From NCBI GenBank assembly GCA_018064575.1, contig JAGHUZ010000158.1:1-8709 (forward strand): a stretch of DNA of 8,709 bases. The letters are read 5' to 3'. Source of the stretch: Candidatus Minthomonas equi. GTDB taxonomy: Bacteria > Bacteroidota > Bacteroidia > Bacteroidales > UBA932. The stretch's first letter is position 1. Each line of letters begins with the position of its first letter. A program made the position numbers and the translations under genes. Below, in pieces: positions 1 through 8,709 of this stretch. The notes beneath the pieces were generated by a model. The model worked only from the letters and a program-made list of their open reading frames with translations, did not search any database and was not told where the DNA came from.

Positions 1-1458
1 TTCAGGAATTCCGGTATAATCTTCTATGATGCTATACTTCCGGGAAAGTTCTTTGAGAAGATTTTTGCGTCCGTCTTTCCTGCGGATAAAATCACCCATA
101 CCACAGCCGCAGACCACATCTACTTTAGATTCGAGGAGATCGGCTGTAAGGTCATCGGAATCATCTCTTTCCACATTGTGTCCATAGAACGCAGCAGGTG
201 TCGCATCCACCATATGACCGAGTGTCAGGACTCCGGTGGCAAGTCCTTCATCAGCGAACCAGTCTGTGAGGGATGGGTACGGATTACCTTCGTCATCTGA
301 GGCGATATGGCGATTGGAATGCTTTTCTCCTGTCGCAAGTGCGCTTCCTCCGGCAGCAGAATCAGTCGTAAACTGATCCTTGGCATTATTATGCTGGAAG
401 CCTACATTCTTCATATTCAGAAGGCTGAGGCCGTGATTTGCATAATCACCGGCAAGAATCTGATTCAGTCCCATACCGTCACCGATAAGAAATATGACAT
501 TCTTTATTTTCTTGTTGGCACCGTCATTCAGGTAAGTAGGCATATATACATCTATACCCTTGCTTAGTTGAAGTTTGGAATGCTGGAACCCGGCGAATCC
601 ACGTGTCACCTTGTCAAGTTTTGAAGTGCCCGAAATCCCTTCCTGCGAAGCATTCTTCACTCCTATCTGAAAGTTCTTGTCACCCCATCTGGAGAAAAAC
701 ATAGCACACTGTTCGGGGATATCGGTATTGAAGTAGTCGATGCCGAAATTATAGAAGGTATAGTAGGCTGTAAGTGTTTCCGGAGCACCCCAAAAGCGTA
801 TTTTCTTTCCCATATCGTGAGCCTTTGCGATAGCTTCGCGCACCTTTTTCTCATCGTTCGGCACAAGAGAGCCCTTCCCGTTCCAATGGGCATAATCTCC
901 GAAACATTCACTGATGAGGGCGACACGCTTGAGCTGATCCACGGTATAGACGTTTTCAAGTACACCGTCAAACATTACCCACGCAGGGTATTTGTCGAAA
1001 TCGGCAGGTTCGGGACGATTACCGGTGATAACAAGCCTGACACCGCCGGTGCAGAACACGTCCGCATACTTTTCATCGATAATACGAATGAGGGTGGAAA
1101 GCGACGGTTCTGTTTCATTCTTGATATCGACGAGAAGTTGAAGCGGCTTGGAAGCATCTTTGTACGGATGACCGCCATTCTCACGGAACATCTTCGCGAT
1201 AGGTGCAAGATACAGGGATTCCAATGTCTTCGATTCACAAATATCCTCTGTGTCGTGAGCGACAAGAAGTATTCCATCCACATAATGGAAATCAGCTTCT
1301 ACAGATGCCACTCCCTGGGCATAAGCTTGATAGAATGGAACATTCCGGTCATAATCATTGTGGGAATGAATCAGCATAGGCGTCTGGGCGGACAGCATCG
1401 CTGCTGAAAGAACGACACCCGCAGAAACAGCAAAAATTCTTCTAATTATTTTCATCAT
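1..1458 (-). CDS. Exported GDPD/PI-PLC-like and alkaline phosphatase fusion, 3' end cut by window edge
   Basis: 486 codons are visible with no stop, so the C-terminus lies beyond position 1. Residues 1-24 form a signal peptide (two Arg, a hydrophobic stretch, then MLSA|QTP), suggesting signal peptidase I export. Residues about 28-255 resemble the PI-PLC/GDPD superfamily, AIM6-like branch: HSHNDY at 31-36, VEADFH at 53-58 and LLVAHD at 65-70 would supply the catalytic His residues and acidic metal ligands. From about 318 an alkaline phosphatase domain begins: VIFLIGDGMG (321-330, metal Asp327), TTDSAAGGSALATG (364-377, nucleophile Ser367) and HMVDATPAAFYGH (415-427). The order suggests a phosphodiesterase that passes a phosphomonoester to a phosphatase on the same chain; the substrate is unknown. 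The ATG at 1458 overlaps the preceding stop by 4 bp (ATGA), pointing to translational coupling as third gene of the operon. The second ATG at 1455 is an alternative start. The C-terminal metal ligands cannot be checked here. Confidence 0.9.
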   Translation of the reverse strand, partial: MMKIIRRIFAVSAGVVLSAAMLSAQTPMLIHSHNDYDRNVPFYQAYAQGVASVEADFHYVDGILLVAHDTEDICESKTLESLYLAPIAKMFRENGGHPYKDASKPLQLLVDIKNETEPSLSTLIRIIDEKYADVFCTGGVRLVITGNRPEPADFDKYPAWVMFDGVLENVYTVDQLKRVALISECFGDYAHWNGKGSLVPNDEKKVREAIAKAHDMGKKIRFWGAPETLTAYYTFYNFGIDYFNTDIPEQCAMFFSRWGDKNFQIGVKNASQEGISGTSKLDKVTRGFAGFQHSKLQLSKGIDVYMPTYLNDGANKKIKNVIFLIGDGMGLNQILAGDYANHGLSLLNMKNVGFQHNNAKDQFTTDSAAGGSALATGEKHSNRHIASDDEGNPYPSLTDWFADEGLATGVLTLGHMVDATPAAFYGHNVERDDSDDLTADLLESKVDVVCGCGMGDFIRRKDGRKNLLKELSRKYSIIEDYTGIPE

Positions 1459-2903
1459 TTTTTATAATATTTGTTTTCAATGAATTTCACACCGAATGGA
1501 ATACGTTTCTCCGCATTTATGAGTTTTGAGGCTTTTACATTGTCCACCGAGAGCGGAGCCGTGATAAAATCAGGCACATTGTAAGACATAAAAAGTGTAC
1601 CGTAATACTTGGTCGGATTCTTCTGCGGCAGCATAAAAGCCTTGGAAGCATTTCCGTTCTCATCGATATGGGAGAAGTAGAGTCTGGTAAACTGACCATC
1701 ATCCCTCCTGCTCGAGAACACCAGCCATCGGGAGTTGGAACTCCAGTTATGAAAACTCTCAGTATCAGGACTGAATGTACCCTCCAGCCGTCTCGATTTT
1801 CCTGTCACGATATCAAGTAACCACAAGTCCGCCTCATGATGCCATATCGAAAACTGTCCGTAGTCAGATAAAGTATAAACCAGAAATCTTCCGTCATAAG
1901 AAGGACGAGGGAAGGAAACGCTCTTTCCCATCGACACGGCATCGATTATGACTTCCAGGGAATCGCCTATGGCACCCGTATGTTCATCGAACGGAGCTTT
2001 GTACAGATTATAACGTACCTCTTCCAGTCCATAAGGAAGTTCCTTCTCTTCAGCGGCGCAGAAATAGACTGACTTCCCGTCAGCGGAGAACACGGGGAAA
2101 GTCTCCCACATTCCGTGTTTCATCACCGAAGGGGAGAGTACGAGTTCATTCGCTTCCACATCATATATCAATACATCAGATGACAAGTCGAACACTTCGA
2201 GCAGTTTCTCCGGCTTCGAATGGTAAATTTGTCTCGTATTGTTAGTCGAATAAGCTATGAATCTTCCACCGGGATGCCAGTACGGATAGACGCAAAAGCC
2301 CTTGGTCGTATCGGTCTTCGTATTGAACGCCTCCATCTTTTCCGGAGTCATCAGTACCGTGGCCCCGTGGTCACCGCGAATATGCAGGGACATTGAGGAG
2401 GTGTTACCCCTGTTGAATGCGTGGCAGTTAACACAACCGCTGAATTCCGTATTCTCCACAACGGCACGCTGCCTGAACGACGAGAGTTCCCTCTCATATA
2501 TACCCATTTTACTGTAAACTTCGTACCCCGGTTCCAGCAGACGGTATGCCACACCATAATCGATATCATCCTCACTTACGTGAATGATCCAGGATGTGTC
2601 GGGAGCCGAACTGGTCACAGTAATATCACCGCCCTTCGCCACAGAAAGAAGCCTGTGCCATTTGCGTGCATTCCACCTGACTTCAGAGCCCTTGAAACTG
2701 AACTGCAAGTCTCCGAACGAGAAAACGGTGACATTGTTCCGGGCAGGAACGGTATAGTCAAAATTGAGAGGCGCGATATCCGAAGGAATGGTTACATCCA
2801 TATAATCCGGATATATCAGTCCACTGCCATATTCCTGATAGAGCTGGCCTGTACAGGAAATGACAGAAAGTGTGAGCAATGCAAACAATAATCTTTTCAT
2901 CAT
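1455..2903 (-). CDS. PD40/TolB-like beta-propeller lipoprotein with a CxxCH haem motif
   Basis: 482 residues from the chosen start. The N-terminus MMKRLLFALLTLSVISC is a lipoprotein signal with lipobox VISC and acylated Cys17, so the protein is probably anchored in the periplasm or outer membrane. Residues about 25-150 form a beta-rich N-terminal region of unknown type. SGCVNCHAF (residues 155-163) contains one class I c-type haem attachment site (CVNCH, 157-161). Met171 and His174 are possible distal ligands, but this is a guess. Four PD40-like propeller strands follow: YPYWHPGGRFIAYS (from 206), FPVFSADGKSVYF (269-281), FPRPSYDGRFLVY (from 331) and HNWSSNSRWLVFSS (from 385). The frame stays open up to 2924, but the ATG at 2903 is preferred: it overlaps the upstream stop by 4 bp and gives a normal signal peptide. 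Substrate, redox partner and role are unknown. TolB-like propellers often bind proteins or glycans, and the family is not known to me as an enzyme. Confidence 0.88.
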   Translation of the reverse strand: MMKRLLFALLTLSVISCTGQLYQEYGSGLIYPDYMDVTIPSDIAPLNFDYTVPARNNVTVFSFGDLQFSFKGSEVRWNARKWHRLLSVAKGGDITVTSSAPDTSWIIHVSEDDIDYGVAYRLLEPGYEVYSKMGIYERELSSFRQRAVVENTEFSGCVNCHAFNRGNTSSMSLHIRGDHGATVLMTPEKMEAFNTKTDTTKGFCVYPYWHPGGRFIAYSTNNTRQIYHSKPEKLLEVFDLSSDVLIYDVEANELVLSPSVMKHGMWETFPVFSADGKSVYFCAAEEKELPYGLEEVRYNLYKAPFDEHTGAIGDSLEVIIDAVSMGKSVSFPRPSYDGRFLVYTLSDYGQFSIWHHEADLWLLDIVTGKSRRLEGTFSPDTESFHNWSSNSRWLVFSSRRDDGQFTRLYFSHIDENGNASKAFMLPQKNPTKYYGTLFMSYNVPDFITAPLSVDNVKASKLINAEKRIPFGVKFIENKYYKK

Positions 2904-4624
2904 CTGTACAAACTGTAAAACCAATATGTATCTCCGTATTTCTTATGCATAAAAGAATCCGACTTTCCCGCCTTTACGTCTGCGATAAAAGCGAGCAGGC
3001 GTTTTGAAACAGCCTCATCAATATACGAAGGAGCATCGTCAAGCAAACCTCCTGCGCTGACGATGGACATCAGTACGGCTTCCTGATAATGCTTAGGTAC
3101 TTTCCGATGGCGTTCAGGTACGAAATCCCGCATAAATGCCTCCCCATTTTTTTCAAGCATATCCCAAGCGAGCAAATACTCGTAAGCCATCTGATTATCA
3201 GGGGTTCCAATAACGTGTTCCCTTAATATGCCATCTATTTTATCCTCACTGAAAAGGATATCGTGTTTCAAACGTAGGCTGCGTTTCAGGGCGATGGTTC
3301 CGTTCGCGGCGACAGCATCCTCATCTTGTAGCATAGCCGCTGTCTCTTGAGCCCATTTCCTATAGAAGAGAGTATTGCACAGTGAATTGAGATACCTTCT
3401 GGCCACATCATACCTGCCGTCAATGATATTTGTCTGTGCAAGACGGACATAGCACCTTGCACTCTTCTGAAAATCAGGAATGGATTCCTGAGCCTCGAAA
3501 ATATAGTTCTGGCACGCACTTACCATACCCAGATTCCAAAATACTTCGGCAGTCTGGACAGGTGAAGTGTAATTGATTTTGAACTTCGGGAACAGACCGG
3601 GCACTCCGTACTGACGGAAACTGAACATCTGTTCTGACATAAGTCCAGCCTTGCAGAGAGCCAGATTAAGACAGCAGACAGTAAAGGGTTTGTCTGCCGG
3701 CTTGACAAACTGTCTGCGGATAATTTCATTCCATTCTCCGTGATAGCAAAGCCAGTCATAGCGCATCACCTCCTCATCGGAGAAGTCAGCCGCCTTCTTT
3801 ACTCCGACAAACGCCATAATGACAATTACGACCGACAATAGAACCGCTGAGACGCGGTCGTGTTTTTGTTTGGGATGATTTGCCTTGCGGCAAGGTATGA
3901 CAATACATAGGAGGATGGCAGCTACCGAAATCCATAACAGCCAGGGCACATCCGTAGGGAAACGGAAATAATGTACTCCGGCATAAAATTGCCACAAATG
4001 ATAATGGAACAGGAAACGGGCCGCTATCGGGCAGATGGCACAAAGCAGGAGAGCCGTTCCCCAAACCAGAGGTTTTTCCCAAAAGCAACAAACGACAGCG
4101 AATATCAGAGTCACCGGACCGCAAAGGAAATAAAGCACCGGTATTCCCACCAAAGTCACAGCCGTTCTGACAGCAGAACGTTTCATCTGGGAGACCTTCA
4201 CAGAGGCAAGCAGAACGAGTATCACGGCCACCGGAGCCCCCAACAATGCCTTTTCATCAAGCATAAAGAAAAACAGTGGCAAGGGTACGATGGAGCAGAG
4301 CACAAAGAACGAAAGAGATTTACGGTTGGAGAGACAGCTGGTGAGAAGATGAACCGCAGAAAGCAGCAGAGCCACTATCACGGAACCGACCCAGGTACTG
4401 ATGAAAAACTGGGTCAGAAAACGCCCGCACCAATCAGCAAAGCCACCTGGTACGGAAACGGTCTCCGCAAAATAGGACCACGTCCATTCGAAAAGTTGAT
4501 ATTTTTCCTGAAAAGCGATGTGATACTTATAGCCAAGCCCGAAGAACAATGCGGCAGCTGCGAAAACCATCGCAGTCCAAGCGGTCATAAAGTATCTGTC
4601 ATATTTATTGTTTTCTTTCACCAT
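2900..4624 (-). CDS. DUF6057-like multi-spanning membrane protein with TPR-like C-terminal half
   Basis: 574 residues from ATG 4624. The first half carries about seven or eight hydrophobic segments, for example WTAMVFAAAALFFGLGY, WVGSVIVALLLSAVHLL, LSFFVLCSIVPLPLFFF, APVAVILVLLASV, VPWLLWISVAAILLCIVI and VSAVLLSVVIVIMAFVGV. These place it in the inner membrane. The loop after the first segment (FQEKYQLFEWTWSYF, then VPGGFADWCGRFLTQFF) resembles the Bacteroidota family I know as DUF6057; this assignment is from memory. From about residue 280 the protein is soluble and helical, with paired-helix spacing like TPR repeats (RCYVRLAQTNIIDGRYDVA and neighbours), so it may dock a partner. No catalytic motif is visible. 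The frame is open up to an ATG at 4681, but the predicted promoter overlaps that segment, so a transcript from it would start downstream of 4681. It is the first gene of the operon and its stop overlaps the next start by 4 bp. Function unknown. Confidence 0.85.
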   Translation of the reverse strand: MVKENNKYDRYFMTAWTAMVFAAAALFFGLGYKYHIAFQEKYQLFEWTWSYFAETVSVPGGFADWCGRFLTQFFISTWVGSVIVALLLSAVHLLTSCLSNRKSLSFFVLCSIVPLPLFFFMLDEKALLGAPVAVILVLLASVKVSQMKRSAVRTAVTLVGIPVLYFLCGPVTLIFAVVCCFWEKPLVWGTALLLCAICPIAARFLFHYHLWQFYAGVHYFRFPTDVPWLLWISVAAILLCIVIPCRKANHPKQKHDRVSAVLLSVVIVIMAFVGVKKAADFSDEEVMRYDWLCYHGEWNEIIRRQFVKPADKPFTVCCLNLALCKAGLMSEQMFSFRQYGVPGLFPKFKINYTSPVQTAEVFWNLGMVSACQNYIFEAQESIPDFQKSARCYVRLAQTNIIDGRYDVARRYLNSLCNTLFYRKWAQETAAMLQDEDAVAANGTIALKRSLRLKHDILFSEDKIDGILREHVIGTPDNQMAYEYLLAWDMLEKNGEAFMRDFVPERHRKVPKHYQEAVLMSIVSAGGLLDDAPSYIDEAVSKRLLAFIADVKAGKSDSFMHKKYGDTYWFYSLYR

Positions 4625-4668
4625 CCCGTTTTCGGAGAAACATCTATTTTTCTTGGAATCGTAATTGA

Positions 4669-4699
4669 CAAAATTATACAAATAATCCTAAAATCCAAA
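4669..4699 (-). promoter_or_regulatory. Bacteroidota-type promoter for the leftward operon
   Basis: Read on the minus strand, TTTG (4699-4696) is followed after exactly 19 bases by TAATTTTG (4676-4669). This matches the Bacteroides sigma-ABfr consensus, TTTG at -33 and TAnnTTTG at -7. Transcription would start near 4660-4666, leaving a leader of about 40 nt before the ATG at 4624. Its position is the main reason for rejecting the in-frame ATG at 4681. Not experimentally supported. Confidence 0.65.
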
Positions 4700-4777
4700 G
4701 TGATTTATCCCCGTATGCCCAAGATGTTGCATAGCACGTGCATCCCCGATTTTCTCCCAATCCGACAAAAAAATAAC

Positions 4778-4785
4778 TACATTTG
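4778..4785 (+). promoter_or_regulatory. Putative -7 box for the rightward phosphatase-superfamily gene
   Basis: TACATTTG followed by CA matches the Bacteroidota TAnnTTTG element and sits about 28 bases before the ATG at 4814, a usual leader length. The -33 element is poor: only a T-rich run near 4750-4753 lies in roughly the right place and its spacing is long. The promoter may therefore be weak or need an activator. Together with the opposite-facing promoter, it makes 4625-4813 a divergent control region. I see no other gene or RNA in those 189 bases. Confidence 0.5.
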
Positions 4786-4813
4786 CAGCAGATAAATAAC
4801 CAATTAACCAAAT

Positions 4814-6409
4814 ATGATGCATTTAAAATCCATTCTTACAGCCGTCATCGGCACAGCCTTAGTGGCCGTTTCCTGCTGTCAGGAACAGCAGACACCACGT
4901 GCCAAGCACGTTATTTTCATCGGACTCGATGCTCTCAGCGGAGTAGGTATCCAGAGAGCGGCGACTCCTAATTTCAATTATATGATAGAAAACGGTGCCA
5001 TATCCCTTCACACAAGAGTCGCCCGTGAGACCTCTTCCAGCCAGAACTGGATGTGTATGGTCAGCGGTGCTCCCATCGAAATGACCGGTGTAACCGACAA
5101 TGGCTGGGAATATGAGACCAGAATGATAGAGCCCGCAGCCCATAATGCCAAGGGCATGTTCCCTACTGTTTTCGATGTCATCAAGACTCAGCGTCCAGAA
5201 GCGAAGGTTTACGGTTTCTATGAATGGCAAGGACAGATAAGGATGTACGATATGGATTCTTTCGACTATTCGGAAAAATGTCAGGACGGAGAGACCACTC
5301 TCAAGAAGGCTTTCGCGAAATATATGGAAGACCAGCCGGAACTTCTCTTCGTATCAGTCGATGCCACAGACCACGCAGGGCATTCTCACGGACACGAGAG
5401 TATGGGTTATATGAACTGTATATCTATGTGCGATTCCATCATCGGAGATTTCGTAAAGGAACTTGAGTCCAAGGGTATGATGAAAGATGCCGTCATAATA
5501 ATAACAGGTGACCACGGAGGAATCCGCTTCGGCCACGGAGGAGACAATATGAGTGAACTTGAAGTTCCTGTTCTTATGTACGGCAAGGGTGTTACCAAAG
5601 GTAAGGTTATGGAACACGCAAATATGATTTATGACAATGCAGCCACCATCGCAGGACTTCTCGGAGTGACACTCCCTGAGGAATGCCGCGGCAAGTTCAT
5701 TATGCAGGCCTTTGAGCCACGTACCGAAACTGCTTATGTCCCCATCCCTTTCGCACAGCCCTATCGTGGAGTCGCTTCCGAGGTAACACTCACTGCCGAC
5801 CTCGAAGGTGCTGAAATATACTACACCACAGACGGAACCACTCCGACCGTCAATTCCACCAAGTACACAGGTCCCATCAAGGTAGAAAGCAACATATTCC
5901 TCAAATCGATTACATATAAGAACGGACAATACAGCGACGTGGCCGAGAACACATTCTATGCCAAAGCACCTGAAGGAGAAGCCCCCATTGAATTCAAACT
6001 CTACAGGAACTACACCAGTGAAGTTCTCCCTGATTTCACAAAATTCGGAAGAGCTTCCGCCACCGGATACGTTTCCAACTTCACCCTCAACGAGCTCCCG
6101 ATTAACGATAACGAGGACGACTTTGCAGTTATCTTCTCATCAAATCTCATAATCAAGGAAAGCGGAAAATACAGATTCCTCCTCGGCTCCGATGACGGTT
6201 CCAAACTCATCATTGACAACAAAGTAATCATAGACAATGACGGTTCCCATACTTACAAGGAAAAAATGGGAGTAGTCGAACTCTGCGCCGGTGAGCATAT
6301 CATAAAAATCGAGTATTTCGAAGACTGCGACGGCCAGATGCTCAACCTTGCATACGGGCTTGACGGAAATGCGCTCTTCCCTATCAATGTAACGGAACTT
6401 AAGAAATAA
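4814..6409 (+). CDS. Alkaline-phosphatase-superfamily lipoprotein (NPP/phosphodiesterase-like) with chitobiase-C and PA14 modules
   Basis: 531 residues. MMHLKSILTAVIGTALVAVSC is a lipoprotein signal with acylated Cys21. Residues about 30-300 form an alkaline-phosphatase-superfamily domain: FIGLDALSG with metal Asp39, RETSSSQNW with probable nucleophile Ser75 and Asn78, VDATDHAGH with metal ligands Asp186 and His190, ITGDHGG with Asp233 and His234, and FGHGG with His241. The set is complete, so the enzyme should be an active two-metal hydrolase. The motif style is closer to nucleotide pyrophosphatase/phosphodiesterases than to PhoA, and no sulfatase C/S-x-P-x-R signature is present. Residues about 315-383 resemble the chitobiase/hexosaminidase C-terminal domain (IYYTTDGTTPTVNSTKYTGP at 335-354). 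Residues about 395-518 form a PA14 domain (GKYRFLLGSDDGSKLIID, from 451). Both accessory modules suggest binding to glycan, which points to a cell-surface or polysaccharide-linked substrate. The ATG at 4817 is an equally good start. A terminator begins 11 bases after the stop. Confidence 0.9.
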   Translation: MMHLKSILTAVIGTALVAVSCCQEQQTPRAKHVIFIGLDALSGVGIQRAATPNFNYMIENGAISLHTRVARETSSSQNWMCMVSGAPIEMTGVTDNGWEYETRMIEPAAHNAKGMFPTVFDVIKTQRPEAKVYGFYEWQGQIRMYDMDSFDYSEKCQDGETTLKKAFAKYMEDQPELLFVSVDATDHAGHSHGHESMGYMNCISMCDSIIGDFVKELESKGMMKDAVIIITGDHGGIRFGHGGDNMSELEVPVLMYGKGVTKGKVMEHANMIYDNAATIAGLLGVTLPEECRGKFIMQAFEPRTETAYVPIPFAQPYRGVASEVTLTADLEGAEIYYTTDGTTPTVNSTKYTGPIKVESNIFLKSITYKNGQYSDVAENTFYAKAPEGEAPIEFKLYRNYTSEVLPDFTKFGRASATGYVSNFTLNELPINDNEDDFAVIFSSNLIIKESGKYRFLLGSDDGSKLIIDNKVIIDNDGSHTYKEKMGVVELCAGEHIIKIEYFEDCDGQMLNLAYGLDGNALFPINVTELKK

Positions 6410-6420
6410 GGACACCATAA

Positions 6421-6464
6421 CTGTAAATGAAAAAAGCCGCTGATTGCGGCTTTTTCATTTACAG
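6421..6464. terminator. Bidirectional rho-independent terminator between convergent genes
   Basis: Arms of about 20 bases flank the loop TGATT (6441-6445). The core is GCCGC/GCGGC, followed by a T5 run on the plus strand and a T6 run on the minus strand. The pairing continues through CTGTAAATG/CATTTACAG, with one unpaired base caused by six A against five T. It starts 11 bases after the rightward stop and ends 17 bases from the leftward stop, so it can serve both genes. Confidence 0.9.
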
Positions 6465-6481
6465 GGGCCAGCCGTATTTAT

Positions 6482-8709
<2,228 letters not shown>

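Noticed and set aside
817..1407. Plus-strand open frame of 196 codons opposite the GDPD/phosphatase fusion
   Set aside because: The minus-strand frame carries clear GDPD-like motifs through the same bases; the plus frame has no recognisable motif.
4625..4681. Longer start of the membrane protein at ATG 4681
   Set aside because: The predicted -7 box at 4669-4676 lies inside this stretch, and the extra 19 residues are polar and not typical of the family start. It remains possible if another promoter exists.
4734..4741. 8-bp palindrome GCACGTGC in the divergent promoter region
   Set aside because: Too short to claim as an operator, does not extend beyond 8 bases, and has no second copy nearby.
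3971..4795. Plus-strand open frame of 274 codons opposite the membrane protein gene
   Set aside because: It is antisense to the well-supported hydrophobic protein, is rich in His, Lys and Arg as expected when hydrophobic codons are read backwards, and shows no domain or start signal.
5354..5929. Minus-strand open frame of 191 codons inside the phosphatase-superfamily gene
   Set aside because: The plus frame holds the metal-binding and chitobiase-C-like motifs here; the antisense frame looks like a codon-bias shadow.
4814..6409. Sulfatase identity for the rightward enzyme
   Set aside because: There is no C/S-x-P-x-R formylglycine signature; the nucleophile region RETSSSQNW fits phosphodiesterase-type members of the superfamily better.

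Overview
The window looks like Bacteroidota chromosome, probably from a gut- or rumen-type Bacteroidales. Three observations support this. The promoters fit the TTTG-N19-TAnnTTTG type rather than -35/-10. No start has an obvious Shine-Dalgarno sequence. The gene content is typical of the group: Cys-anchored lipoproteins, a DUF6057-like membrane protein, and large modular GH2 and alkaline-phosphatase-superfamily enzymes. I cannot name genus or species. There are no RNA genes, mobile elements, CRISPR arrays or SusC/SusD genes.

Layout. Positions 1-4624 hold a three-gene leftward operon, transcribed as a membrane protein with a TPR-like tail (4624-2900), a PD40 beta-propeller lipoprotein with a CxxCH haem-attachment motif (2903-1455), and an exported GDPD-like/alkaline phosphatase fusion (1458 to beyond position 1). 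Both junctions are 4-bp ATGA overlaps, built on the same ATGATGAAA string. A 189-bp divergent promoter region (4625-4813) separates this operon from a rightward lipoprotein gene (4814-6409). That gene encodes an alkaline-phosphatase-superfamily hydrolase followed by a chitobiase-C-like module and a PA14 module. A hairpin with a T run on each strand (6421-6464) lies between it and a convergent leftward GH2 glycosidase (6482 to beyond 8709).

How the parts may work together (inference). Two different alkaline-phosphatase-superfamily enzymes, one fused to a phosphodiesterase-like domain, lie beside each other and near a glycosidase. All three could act outside the cytoplasm. This would suit stepwise removal of phosphate and sugar from phosphodiester-containing glycans or lipids. 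The least explained part is the coupling of the DUF6057-like membrane protein, the haem-motif propeller lipoprotein and the phosphodiesterase/phosphatase fusion in one tightly overlapping operon. The GH2 enzyme is also unusual: by eye it lacks the residues that recognise galactose O6 in E. coli LacZ, it lacks the last LacZ domain, and it has an N-terminal extension running out of the window.
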